Positions 1-12,500 of a stretch of DNA of 64,000 nt are shown here, one piece after another. Under the pieces are notes generated by a model. The model made no database searches, had not been told where the DNA came from, and saw nothing but the letters and a program-made list of their open reading frames with translations. The stretch is from Paragyromitra xinjiangensis (lineage: Eukaryota > Ascomycota > Pezizomycetes > Pezizales > Discinaceae): the NCBI GenBank assembly GCA_038503065.1, contig JBCAMK010000002.1:806001-870000 (forward strand), given 5' to 3'. Within the stretch, counting starts at the first letter, position 1. Every line of letters begins with the position of its first letter. Made by a program: the position numbers and the translations under genes.

Positions 1-88
1 TTGTATAAAGTCTGGTCATCTGTAGTCTTTGAGCTTGGGTTTGATTTCAGTACGCACTAACAAACTTCCGTGCAGAGCATACCTCAAT

Positions 89-1992
89 ATGAAGTATCAA
101 ACAATTTCTGTGGTACTAGCTGCCGTGGTGTCGCCTGTCCTTGCCCAAGTACCGCTTTATGGCCAATGTACGTTTTCTTTACTCATGAATATTTTGTGGC
201 CTGAATCTAATTTCTCGTATTTAGGTGGAGGAGTTACTTACACAGGACCGACTAATTGTGCTAGTGGCTCCTACTGTATCAGTTACAGTGACTGTAAGTA
301 TTTTGGCACATGTCGCCCCATCCGAAGAGGTTCTTACATGAATTTAGATTACTCTCAGTGCATCCCTGGGACTGGACCAGTTACATCTAGCCCTCCAGTG
401 ACCTCTTCACGCCCCTCGTCAACTACTTCGGTCACGAGACCAAGCACCACTATTGTTTCGCCGCCTGCGGGCTCTGCTAGTGGCGTTGTCTCTAGGTCTG
501 GAACCGATTTCTGGTTAAACGGAAAGAAGTTCTGTTTTGTTGGCTGTTCGAAACCTAAACTAGGCCAGTAGGAAAACGTGAGCTAATGTTTGCGATAGCA
601 AATGCATACTGGCTGCCCATGCTCGAGAGGACTGCCGATGTCGATAAAGCTCTTGACGACTTCCAGAGGTCCGGTATGGAGGTTCTCCGTATTTGGGGCT
701 TTGCAGATCTTACAGGGAATCCGGGCTCTCAAACTGCATTCCAGGTAAGTTATTATTACTACAGTGCTTGTGTGGAGTGTTTAGATTAGATTATGAGCTC
801 ACAAAACTAGGTTTGGAGCGGCAGCACTCCTACCATCAATACTGGATCGAATGGTCTTCAAAGACTTGACTACATTGTTGCAGCTGCAAGGGCTAGGAAC
901 ATCCGCCTTGTCATTCCTTTTGTCAACAATTGGTATAGTTAACAGAGTTTTTTTTTGATTGAATGGGTGGGAAGTGAGCGGCTGACCGTATTTTTAGGCA
1001 AGACTACGGTGGTATGGATAGATATGTTCAGTCGATGGTTCCTGGAGGGTTGCATGACGCATTCTACACTAATACAAACATTAAAAATGCCTACAAGAAC
1101 TATGTTAGGGCAGTTGTCACAAGATATAGCTCGAGCGAACCAGCGATCTTTGCATGGCAGTTGGCGAATGAGGTATTTTACCCCGTTCTATTTCCAACCT
1201 TCTCTTAACTGACAACACCAAAAGCCCCGCTGCAAAGGTACTCTAGGGGCTAGCTCGTCCTGCAACGCCGCTACCTTGACATCTTGGGTAAACGAGATGT
1301 CGACATACATTAAGTCACTAGACTCAACGCATTTGGTGTCTGTTGGTGATGAAGGTTTCTTCAACCGAGCAGGAAATTCCGAGTGGGAGTATGGTGGTGG
1401 GGAAGGAGTAAGATGATCAAGCTAAAAACTTACGACAGATAATAGGTGAAGTTGTGGCTAACTTAGGGTTTTTAGGTCGACAACGAAGCATACCTTCGGC
1501 TACCTAATATCGACTACGGGGTTTTCCACCTATACGTAAGCTCATGGGGGAAGACGTATGCTTGGGGCGATCAGTGGATTAAGGACCATGCTGCAGTTGC
1601 GGCGTCGATAGGCAGTACGTTTTGTTTGGCCCTTGGGTTCTTCCTTGTATTTCTAGAAGGTTTAAGTCATCCACTAACTCCATCGAAATCTAGAGCCTAT
1701 GGTCTTTGAAGAATATGGTGTCCCTCGCGCAAGTGGCCAGCGACTCAGCGTCATACGCAATTGGCACAACATCGTTCTTGCGAATACTATTACTGGAGAT
1801 ATGTAGTATGTATCCTTCTTACGCGGTATTTCTGCACGGTGGATGATAACAGTCTGTAGCTGGCAATTCGGAACCGTTTTACCAGGTGCTGGAAGGACCC
1901 ATGATGATACTAATACTATCTTTACGGACGACGCCGAATACAACGAACTGGTCTTGCAGTATGTTCCACGCATGAAAGCCAAATGTCTATAG
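89..1992 (+). CDS. GH5 (subfamily 7-like) endo-1,4-beta-mannanase with N-terminal CBM1
   Basis: Secreted enzyme predicted to cut beta-1,4-mannan in plant cell walls. Ten exons, with introns at 168-224, 294-347, 546-598, 745-810, 933-997, 1173-1224, 1408-1475, 1615-1693 and 1806-1859; the coding total is 1356 nt (451 aa). Order of parts: a signal peptide (about residues 1-19, ending SPVLA), a fungal cellulose-binding CBM1 (about 20-58, starting [10 protein letters not shown] and ending YYSQCIPG), a Ser/Thr/Pro linker to about residue 97, then a TIM-barrel domain. The barrel shows the family hallmarks: the acid/base Glu in LANEPRC (about residue 264) and the nucleophile Glu in VFEEYG (about 377), plus WQFG near the end. 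The start is the only ATG that gives a signal peptide. Intron 3 needs an unusual donor (GTTCGA), but it restores the expected GSNAYWLP sequence exactly. The gene looks intact. It stands alone beside a 5 kb gene desert. Confidence 0.93.
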
Positions 1993-4900
1993 AATTAGGT
2001 CAGCCCTATCTCTTATAAAAGGTGCATACACACAGGGATTATAGCCTGCCGCAGCTATATATGATTAGGATAAGATAACGGGATTAGGGAGGTGCGCTTA
2101 ACTTTGCAAATCCTTGTAGAATTAATGATAAATTCGGCTGGATTAGCCTTGTGGTCCCTCCAATTTGATCAGAAAGGGTGATGGTATAATATCGGATGTT
2201 ACCAAAAGCTGTGAAATGATATTTTTTCCAAGAGGTTTAGACAATTCCCATATTCAGTAGAAGTTGCAGTGGTTTGGGGCGCAGTTTTCGCCCATGCATA
2301 TATCCATCTTGCCAAGCATAATGTATGACTGGACTGTTAGGTAAGGGAATCGCGAAGTTTATTTAAGTTCTGTATATCGCTTAGCGTGATCATCTAGCGC
2401 GCGTTGGTGCTGTGGAAGACCAGAACTACATGTAATGGCCCCTACATTGCTTAGTTTGCCTGTAGCTACGAACCCGGGTCTTCAAGAGCTGAGGTGACTG
2501 AATTTTATCAATCAGAAATTTGATTTTAGTAGTGCTATTAGGTCTCGAGTTCATGTTAATGACTACATGTATGTCCCTGATCTCTTGTGTCACTGTTAAG
2601 GTTTTGGTCTTGGCTCGGTCGAGTGCTCGGCGTTAAATCTGATCTCAAGGCTTCTTTTATGCATTCAGCCGTATTAACCGCGCATTATCGCCTGAGTGGC
2701 ACGTTGGCAATGCTGACAAAGCCGAAAGAAGTACAAAGCAGCACGAGGATCTTACGATGCTCTCTTTTTGGGCCTGCAGAATTTCCATTTTTCTTTCTAG
2801 GTATTCGTGATTGCCGTAGGCGATTGCTTGTTGACACTTTGTGTCAGTCGTGTACATACTTGTACTAGCGGTAGTACATCTTAACAAGAGCACAATATCT
2901 TTCGCTACATTGTAATATTATATACATATGCAGCTCATTCGTTCCTATAGGGTGCGTATACGTATCCCTGAATACTGCGAGCTGGAGGCGCGGTTAGTGT
3001 TGTTACCCGCGAACGTTGACGGGACCTGCCTGTTGCTGCAGCCCTACGAGAATACATGTGGAGCTTTACTCCAGGATGACCCGTACTGCGGTGTATACCG
3101 TTTGGCAAGGTGTGATTTCTCTTCTCGTTCGCAGGACTACATGTAGTTCCCTAACAAAGGGTTGACGAAGATGTACGATTTCTTGATACTGAAAAATTTG
3201 AGACCCAATGAGAGTTTTAAATCATCAAGATTAAAATTACGACTGCTCTGAAGCAAGTTCACTTATTCTATGCTATTGATATCATAGATCGGATTTAGGT
3301 TTCGCAATCCTAACTAATGTCTCTAGTTGAACATGTGAAGTTGGTAACCTGCGCGAATAAGATCTAGAGAACTGTAAATTTAGCGTGGAATTTGACTACC
3401 CGGCTGATCCCTAGTACATACGAAAGCGCTCATGCTGGCGGTGGTTTGTTTATGACTGGAAGATTGAGGATTAGTAGACAAGTAGCGATCTGCGATGATG
3501 CTTGCTGCATTGCAAACTAGCTAGCTGTAGAAAAGTCTAGTTGGCATATGAAGTGACTCGCGTCCTCGCAAACAGAGAAACGTCATTAATTTGGCCACAT
3601 TCTTATATTACATAAAACCTGTAAAACTGCCAGTAAATGAAGCGTACATGCCAAATAATCGCATTCCTAGCAATCCCATACCCTAAGGCCAGGCACAAGT
3701 TTTAGGAACTTCAGATTCCTTATTGGGGAGCGACGAATCTAGCTACTATCGCCCAAAGTCTAGGCGGCTATCCGAGTTCCTTAGGAGAAAGAAGAATGAA
3801 GGATTATGGTTGGCGGCGGTGAGAGGATAGAGTCTAGGGACAATTCGACCGAGTCGATTCTCTCCGAGAAGCCGCCGAGGCCTCTAATGGCCCCTGTCTT
3901 GGCTCGGGGGTCCCTTTATTCTATGGGGCAAGAACCTACTTGTCCTGAAATAAATATGGTCTCCAGGAGGCTTAGATATCAAAGTCATACCGTTGGGAAT
4001 TCATGGTCGTTATCTAGCTTGCCCCTAGGCAATATTTCCCTGGCAGTAGTTTCGCAAGTATCCACGAGGGGGGGAAGTACGCATACGTTTGGAATAAACC
4101 TACGTTATAATCAACTACGGGATAGAACCAAGATTGCTGCGAGCATATTACTGCATGCAACCATTGGTAATGATTACTCATTTCGGCGACCCCGAGATGT
4201 CACGTGATGATCTGATAGACAATACTCAAACAGTCGTGTCATCAGTGGCAGGAGAAGTTTCTGAAACGAACGCTTCATGGTGTATTATCCCATGGTGCAT
4301 CAGCATCTAGAGATATAACTTAGATGAATCTAGAGCTTTTCTGCCATTCGGTGCCAAGAAATTTACTGGTATTAATTAGTAATCTACCAATGGCCGGCAA
4401 AAGTAAAATAATACTTTACATAGGAATTTCGATAGTATGTCAAGGCGAACTAGGCAGATTAAGTTCGTCCATTGGGCTATGGCGGGTACAGAGATTCGCA
4501 TTCCACATGGCAAACTTGAAACATCGAAGCTTGGCTTTGTGCGAACCCGGAACCAACAGGTGAATTTCTTACATCTATTTTGCCAAAAGGAGGAAAAGAA
4601 GGACGGAAGAACATGCTTGCGGGGTAGAAGCGAGCCGATTAGCAGCTATTGCGCCTCCCAACATGATTGTATATCAACAAGGTTAGCTAAGTAGATGTGG
4701 TTGATCTCCACGTGTTTATGATTCGCGCCGTAACCATGCAGAAGACCTATTTTCGTCGTGGCGAAGGAAAGCTACCATGATGGCCAGGGTCCGGGTCCGG
4801 AGGACCCAACAAGAAAAGATGAAACCCGCGACGCTCAGGCATTATTGGGACAAAAGGTACTTAGACGAGGGCTATGAATCGTCCATCTCAGTAGATCGCC

Positions 4901-7190
4901 TCACCCTAAATTATACACCCATAAGGTAATATTTCCTTGTGCTCTAGAGAATGTGCTTTGTGTACCTCGACTCAGTCACAATTAACGGCATTTACCGTTG
5001 ATGTAAGAATCCTTCTTTCAAATCATTCCAAATTATTCCAAATCAGAATCCTAGATGCTCTTGGCTTCACTTGCCGATCGATAAGGTCCCGAGGTAGATC
5101 TAGCATTGATGTCACAAGGTTCCAACATCCGCCGGAAGTTACCTTACCAGGAGTGAGCTAGCACAACGGTATGTCTCGTATTTAGTACCCCGCAGAGGCT
5201 TGTGCATGAGTATCTTCCAGAAGCCGAATCGATCGTAACCTTATTTAGTTCATTGTATACACTCTAAGCCTCATGTAGCCTTGCTTTTTTTTTTTGACGT
5301 GCTAGTGAGGCCTATCAACTGTTTAGGCTAGGTAGGTATCGTTGCACGTTCTTCAACTCCGAGTACAGATGGTATGGGTAATTGGTTTAAGCAACTTGTG
5401 AACTAGAGCCTTTGTTTGGGGAGGATGTAACTATAGAATTGTGATCTGGTGACCTCATTTTGATGACCATAATCATAGTTGTGATTAGAGATCTGAAAAA
5501 TTCAAGAATCTGTCGTGGCTATCATCGAAAATCCACCTTGTGTGAAGGAATTACTTCATGGATAGCGCAAACGATATTGTGGAAACCATAAAAGCTAAGG
5601 CTTATCTGCCTGGTGAACTAAGCGATCCCTTCCTGCTATTTTCAATACCTGGCTGTGATTACTCTCGAGAACACGGAAATCACCTGAGGAGGCTAAAGAT
5701 CAAGAGGGAGGTTGGGTTTAGAGTCTGAGCCACACAAAATGCACCTAATTTTCTCCCTTTTAGCTTAATTAGGGAACAGAGCTCAGCATTTATTGGCGAT
5801 ACTCCAAGGCTATTGTGCATTACATCAATGCATCTAGAAAGGTTGTATACCCGGTCTTAGTGGCGTCTATTTTTGGAGAATTCTTCTATTCTGGAATGCA
5901 TCACCGAAGCTTGGAAGTTTGAAAAGTGATAGGTACTGGTCTGAGATAGCATAGTGTGGGAAAGGGAAAGGGAAAGAGTCGAGGATCTTGAATTGGACAG
6001 CTTAATTTCTGGAAGTGAAGCCTTCGTTTCTTCTAGCAATCGTTCACTACGCGATAGAATGAGAGCTGGCGGGGTTAGCTATTAGGTGCTTCTACTGCAA
6101 ACAGCTTCGCTGTACACATGTGCTCCGATTGCACTATTATTGCCTGGGAGTCGAAAGCGGGCGAAAAGAGACCCGATACACTTATTTCGCTATATTGGCG
6201 TCCGATGATTGTGCCACCTGATTGTTATATCTTTGATAAAGTCTCCGTGTCTTAATCCGGGAAAACCATACTACGGAAGATGAGTTTGAGTATTTAGCAC
6301 AAACCTTACAATTCGATTCTAGTTCTCTGCTTTGTCTTTATTGTTTCAACTCCGGGGCGCGGCGGCTCGGGGGTAGGCTACATGTAGTAGGCCCCCCAGT
6401 ACATGACGGGGAGACATTTGGAACTTCTTGCGGAGAAGTTGGTGTTTAGTATCCGATAATTTAGCTGGGAGCAATGGGCGTGGGTCAAATGCCTCTTCTC
6501 TAGCATATACGTACGTCCATATACGCCGGAAGGGAAAGAAGAAAAAATATGAGTGATTGAATAACTATTAGGTTTCCTCATCGAGAGTATGCACAAACAT
6601 ATTGATAGTATTGTGGTTTTCAAAAGGCTGTGCTGTGCTGTGCATGGGTATTTGGGGGGAAAGGTTGCCACGAATGACCCAGAGAGCGATACTCGTATAC
6701 ACACACCTAAGGTAAGTGTACGGCAATAGCTACAGGAAAGTAGCTAGCGTGATGTCAGCCTTATAGAATCTTCCCGCGGGCATGCGGCGAGGGTGGACAG
6801 AGTAGTGACTCGGATACCATGGTGGACCGAGCTAGTTGCTGACCCGTGCGTCAAGACATGGGTACAAGGCGCGGACCCAGAACCCTTACTGTTGATTCAA
6901 CTTAGTAAAGGTATGTGCTTGACTTAGGTCCTCTGATTTGGACCTATCAGTGGGAAATAAGGTGGACCCGCCCCCATTCAAAACCCCTTTCAGTCGTTTC
7001 ATTTTTATTCTTAGTGATAGAGTGCTCACCCACAACGCGCTTCAGTGCTTGCGCCACGTGAGCGGCAGAAGACCCACGTTTTGAGAACCAGCTCCTTGGG
7101 AGGGGAAATCAATTTACGCTACTTGATGGTGTGAGCAACTACCTAGCATATCACAAAAGCAGAACCTCCGCTAGTAACTTCTCAGAAAGA
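1993..7190. other. gene-poor stretch without recognisable genes
   Basis: About 5.2 kb between the mannanase and the zinc-cluster gene. Stops are frequent in all six frames. The longest open stretch (3806-4207, 133 codons) matches nothing I recognise and is not joined to neighbours by convincing splice sites. Four copies of the palindrome TACATGTA lie here (2427, 2564, 3138, 6379). A GC-rich self-complementary patch with two GGGTCC units facing GGACCC lies near 4790-4806. No transposase or reverse-transcriptase motif was seen. Confidence 0.5.
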
Positions 7191-7198
7191 TATATAAA
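7191..7198 (+). promoter_or_regulatory. TATA box of the zinc-cluster gene
   Basis: TATATAAA lies 71 bp upstream of the ATG at 7262, a normal fungal core-promoter distance. Confidence 0.45.
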
Positions 7199-7261
7199 GC
7201 CTAGCTTGTCTTCTTGATCATTATAAAGAGGCATTAACAAGTGCAGTACTTCCCGAACAAT

Positions 7262-9530
7262 ATGTTGCATTCGCAATTCATCGCCGACAAATTTCAACAG
7301 TCCCCCACATTGGAAAGTAGTTGGTCTCTTAGCCGGTCATCAAAAATGGGTGAAAACCGTCACCACTCGCCATTCTCTTTGGCCTCTCGATCATCCTCAT
7401 TTAGGAGCGTGGAAGAGAGTATCGACGCTCTCGAGATTGTGACGCCTAGATCAACCTATTCGCATTCACCTTCGCCTATCCCTCAACCTAGCACAAACGA
7501 CGTTGCTGAATTTCAGCCATGGCTTTATCAACTCTTCCCGGATTCTTACGTAGATGATAATGCGTATCTATTGTCACACCCAGCAGATGCACATTACATA
7601 CAAGGAGGCGACGGAAACTCAGTATACTCAGGACCTGTTCCAAGGTCGAGTGCCGGGCACCCAATCTTGAGTACTACAGCATCTGAAGAGAACATCTTCT
7701 CATCTGCGGCTGGTATGCGATCATAATCCCTCTTATCGGTCATGGGATGGGGAGGTTCTAAATAGTGAATAATCTACAGGTATCCATCGGGCAGAAGAGG
7801 CCTTTTTTCAGACCTTTGAAGATTCTCATGGGGCTCAAGATTTCGAGAGGTATCCGGACCAAAAGAACCATGTGTTTGCAGGATGGAAGCTAATGGTTTT
7901 GGAAATCCATAGACCTGTGAGAGTGCGATTTTCACCGTTCTCAGAATACGATTCCAGCTCTTCAGAGTACGATCGCGGCAATACACCGCCTCTTTCTGAT
8001 TACTCCCCTCAGTTTTCATCACGGTCGCGGGCCAATTCTACTAGATCTAGCCCAGCACCACCAAGTTTCTCACCTGAGCTTGGCTCCGGCTCTGCCAGTG
8101 CTCCCACGAGTAATCCGTCTTCTTATTCCCATCTCGTAGCAACGTTTGCAGCTCCAAAGAGGAGAAAGAGTAGAAGAAAACTTGGACCAGACGAAAGGAG
8201 AGAAGTGCACCAGCTGAGGAAAATGGGGGCTTGCACACGATGTTGGGGTCTAAAAATGAAGGTTTGTAGTCCTGAAATTGCTAGGTGCTTGATAAGAATC
8301 AAACTAAGACCGATCCCCTTTAGTGTGGTGAAGGAAACCCATGCCCTAGATGTGAGAAATTAGGGGCTGGTGCCTTGTGCGTGCGAGTACACTTTGTCGA
8401 CCTGGATGTCTTTTCAAAATGTAAGTGGATACATATATTTCTCTCACTCCCCTTACCCTCTAAGTTGCTTGAGATCAGACATAGCTAACCTTCGCGGCTT
8501 CGAAGGGCTTGTTGACGCTTACTCTCGCACTATGATGCACCACGTCCTCCGTTGGACAAGTTCACCTGCGCGCACTATTACAGTATCGCACGAAAAGTCT
8601 CTCGGCGTGACCATCAGTCTCAGCGTTTACGATTTTATACCCGCTTATCCTGGTCAGTTAGTTTATTGGTATAAAGATGCCAGAGGCTGGCAGTCTATGG
8701 GAACTACATCTTACGCAATGAAGCGAGGAATCAGCACCGATATCTTAGAGAAATATATTGACGATCACACGTGGTTTTATGTCGAAAACTCTTTCCAAGG
8801 GAATCCCATTCTCTCTGAAATTTTCAAATCTGCTTGGAGATATTCTAAGGGCGAGGAGAACTTTCTGCTCAGAGATGCATTACAACTATGGACATCAACA
8901 CAACTTCTCCTCCATGGAGCTACTTTTCACCCGTCGTCTGACTCACTTGGGATTTCCCCAATTTCTTCACCTACTTCACCATTGGTTAATCAGACCCCTC
9001 TCCCGAGAGTTCTTGGTAATCAACTTGATCACCTTATTGAACGCCGCATCTGGCAGCTAGAGAAACAGATTCTCTCAGAGCTCCAGAAAAGGATATTTGG
9101 GAGGAAACGAGAGGATTGGCTTCGAATTTTCTTGACTCTAGTGGTATTGATGAATGCACTTGAGCGCGATTCTTGGAGACTTTACTACTGGGTTTTTCAC
9201 ATGGATGATGGATACGCCTGGCGTCACCCTTCATCTCCTCAAAGATTGATTGAGAAGAATAACATACTTGCGGAATCATTGGCTGCACATTTTTCTGCCA
9301 TTAGCAAAGGCCTGACACCCTTTTCTTTGGATTGGAGCCGTGAACAGACAGTAACTTTGATCGGGAACTGTGAGGGCCGTCAATCGATGCTCGAATCATT
9401 GGAGAAAATCGGGAGGAGCTTGAGAAGCCCAGATCATGCGTTGCGTGTTGAAAACATATTATCACATTATCGGGAAGGCGATGAAAGGAGCCTCGATTTC
9501 CTTTACAGTTCGAAAGTTATGGTTGCTTGA
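7262..9530 (+). CDS. Zn(II)2Cys6 transcription factor with internal zinc cluster
   Basis: Fungal-specific DNA-binding regulator, presumably nuclear. Four exons with introns at 7713-7779, 8262-8323 and 8421-8478; the coding total is 2082 nt (693 aa). The zinc cluster is assembled only after splicing exon 2 to exon 3. It reads CTRCWGLKMKC then GEGNPCPRC then C, i.e. the spacing C-X2-C-X6-C-X5-C-X2-C-X8-C, and lies at about residues 302-329. A basic stretch (AAPKRRKSRRK) precedes it and may be a nuclear localisation signal. The first 290 residues are Ser/Pro-rich and look disordered. The C-terminal 350 residues are helical-looking and contain no fungal_trans (PF04082) motif that I can point to. 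In most family members the cluster is N-terminal, so a mid-protein cluster is less usual. Target genes are unknown. An in-frame GTG at 7241 was not used because ATG 7262 is available. Confidence 0.85.
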
Positions 9531-12500
9531 AAATACTGGGTAATTAACCCATGCATCCAAAAAAAAAGGGGGGGGGGGGACCGCAGACAGCGTCAGACGC
9601 AAGGTTTACCAATTTAACGAGTGAAACGAGAACACGGGAGACGGTTGACCACCAAAACAGACAAGCACACCTGCTTGGTTAGATTTCCTTTGTACTACAT
9701 TTCTCATCATCACTCCCATTATTTTCTTTTGTCACATGGGTTGCATTTACAGGAAGGGGTTCATTCGGGAGGGGTGTTTTTGGTCTTTTTTTTTTACAAC
9801 GTCACATTTTAGAGGTTGGGGCAGGACATATTGTCGTCCGTTCGTTGATTTAAGCTTTGCTTGTCAAGAGTTTTGAGGTGTATATACTTGTCAATATTGG
9901 TACCGTATCACTTGTTCGTGCACTTGGCTGTGTTTTTTAATCGGCGACATATTTTATTTGCGAGAGGTGAAAAGGACATTCCAGAGATCTTACCTAATAC
10001 ATGATAAGTAATTCACGTGACCCATCCCCCACCTCTTCACCGGGCGGCGGTTACAATTCCTGTTAGCGCTGTGGCGTGGAACAAAAGACGTCTTTCGTGG
10101 CTTAGCGAGCCTCTGCATGAAATTCATGCACTTGCATCCTTTAATACAAAAATGATTCTATGTACATGTACATTGCTGTCCCCCGATATCTATTGTGGTT
10201 AAAATTTCTTTAACAAAAGCTCACTACCTTCAGTATATCTATCGGATCGCAGCAAGAGTTACTGTAGGCTACATATATCTCAGTTGACCATTATTCGTAT
10301 GCGGTGCTGGTCGCCCCATGTTGCTCTATCTCGGGATACATGGCGTCAGTAAATCAGGCCTCGAGTAGTGACAATATTTAAAGATCTTAAAGCCACAGAG
10401 GGACTGCGGGAAAGTGAATTTTTTATTATGGTTTCTAGAAGAAGTTCTACCCGCCCCTCCATACCACTGCCAGGGTTAGAACGGGCGGCGCGGGGCATCC
10501 GTTCCATCAAACCACTCCCTTCACGCCTCTGAGCTGTATATGCATAGGTTGAAGCACATGAAATCACTAGGCGCAGCCAAAATTTTGAAAAGGAATGGTA
10601 GCACAGCCGTAGAGGCCTAAAATACACGCCCGATGCTGGGGATATAAGGTACCTGCGTTAAGACTAAAGAAGGTAAGATCCATTCATGCATGCACGTTGG
10701 TAGGGATTTCCCACATGTAGGTTTGTACGAGAGTAAGAAATTTAACGTGCAATAGTATTTAATTTATTAACATATTCTATTTACTTGAGTGCCCGTGGGG
10801 GCTCCTGGGATAAACAGTGTCCAACAACCCATCTACGAGTCTAGGGCACGGTATTCAGCGATTTTCTCAGTATCAGATGATAGTATAGATAAGTCTCGAA
10901 GAAATATTCGGCAGTTGAGCCCGTCATTCCCGGACATTCGTTCTCCAAAAAGAGGTACTCTTGCCTTACAGGTGGCAACTTCCAACAGGAAGAATAGTCT
11001 ATGGCTGTGCTGTGATAAAAGTAAGGTTCTGATCAGTGAATTCTTTTTTCATTTGATGTCATTGCACTTGGTTGTGACTAAGATACATTAATGCGAAGGA
11101 GCAAGTACATCACAATTTTATTTTGGGGAAGCTCGTCTAGAGCTGCCGAGAAGGCTATCGGGGGAAGATATGCATAGATGAGCCCAACATAGACCGCTAC
11201 GCTTTTGAATTAGGCTGCTGGGGGTAAAATATACACCAGTACCTCCACCTCGGCATCAGAAGTTTAATCGCCCGATATACTGCAGACATATATTGCAGGA
11301 ATCGCACCCTTTAGTTGTATTCCTAACTCTGTGGACTCAAATAACCGCTCATATTTACGAATGATGGCTACGGAATGTTACAGAACTACTATATCTGTTA
11401 GCTACTTCCTTAACTCTTTATATATATACTCACAAAACCATATCAACCTGTTGAGTGCAGCCAAGTAGCTATATATGCAAAGAGAGAGAAACTGGGAGAT
11501 TTTGACTTAGGCTGCTATATCTACATTTTGGCTTCAATTAAGTAGTCATTTAAGACTATTTAAGCTAGTATTCTAATGAGCTTCGAATTGGTCTTTACTC
11601 CTCCTAAGCTTGTGGCCTCTTCAGAGAAGAGGATACCTCTGGGATCAGCGTGATGGGCCTTTTAATGGGCCAAGGCATACATAAGCTGAGATCGACGATC
11701 ATGCACATATAGTTGAGTATACGAAGCAGGCGTAAGGCCTTATTGGTAGGTCCAACAATCCCTTGGCATTCTTTTTTTTTGGAGAGCTATGACTCATGAT
11801 ATCCGATGAAACGCCGCCTGAGAAATTGCTCATATGTCTCAAATTGAAACCGGGAGGTTGGTAAATAGTGCCTATAACCCACTCCAGCTAATTTGCCTAG
11901 TAGCAGATACCACAGAGCCCCTTGGGTAGATCCCAAGTGAACTCCCCGAAAAACTAATCCCTGAACTATGGATGAGAAGGTACCATCCCTTCTTTGATGG
12001 AAGTGGTGTGAGTAGAAATGTGCTTTTGTGATTAATTTAAACCAAATTAAATGATATTGGGGACTGAAAGAGAATCTCTAGGCAGGGGCCCAAAATAATT
12101 GGCTTAGCCGTCACGCCAGTTAATACTCACAATAAATTGTTTCTGCATTTTGATGCCACTGACATCTATCTTAGGATAGGTAGCCAGCGTCTGCAGTGGC
12201 CTGAAACAAGGCGCAGCACGGATAACTGGTTGAATCGTAAGACCCAGATAATAGAAAAGATCAAAAGACACAAATTCCGCATCGATAGGTTATCATAGAA
12301 GCTGATAAACCAATAAGATAAAGGCCCTGGGGGGTCGAGAATCCAGGAAACTTCATAGAAGTGCGGGGAGGAACCCGAAATGACCACATGAGAAAATTTC
12401 GATCTACACTTGAGATACTCTAGTCAAGTGACACCCCAACATCGATATCCCACGCGTAGGATTCCATGTTATTTCCTGTTATATCACAATTTCTATTCAG

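Noticed and set aside
3806..4207. 133-codon open stretch with ATG in the first gene desert
   Set aside because: No recognisable family, no splice partners, surrounded by dense stops; kept only as part of the gap description.
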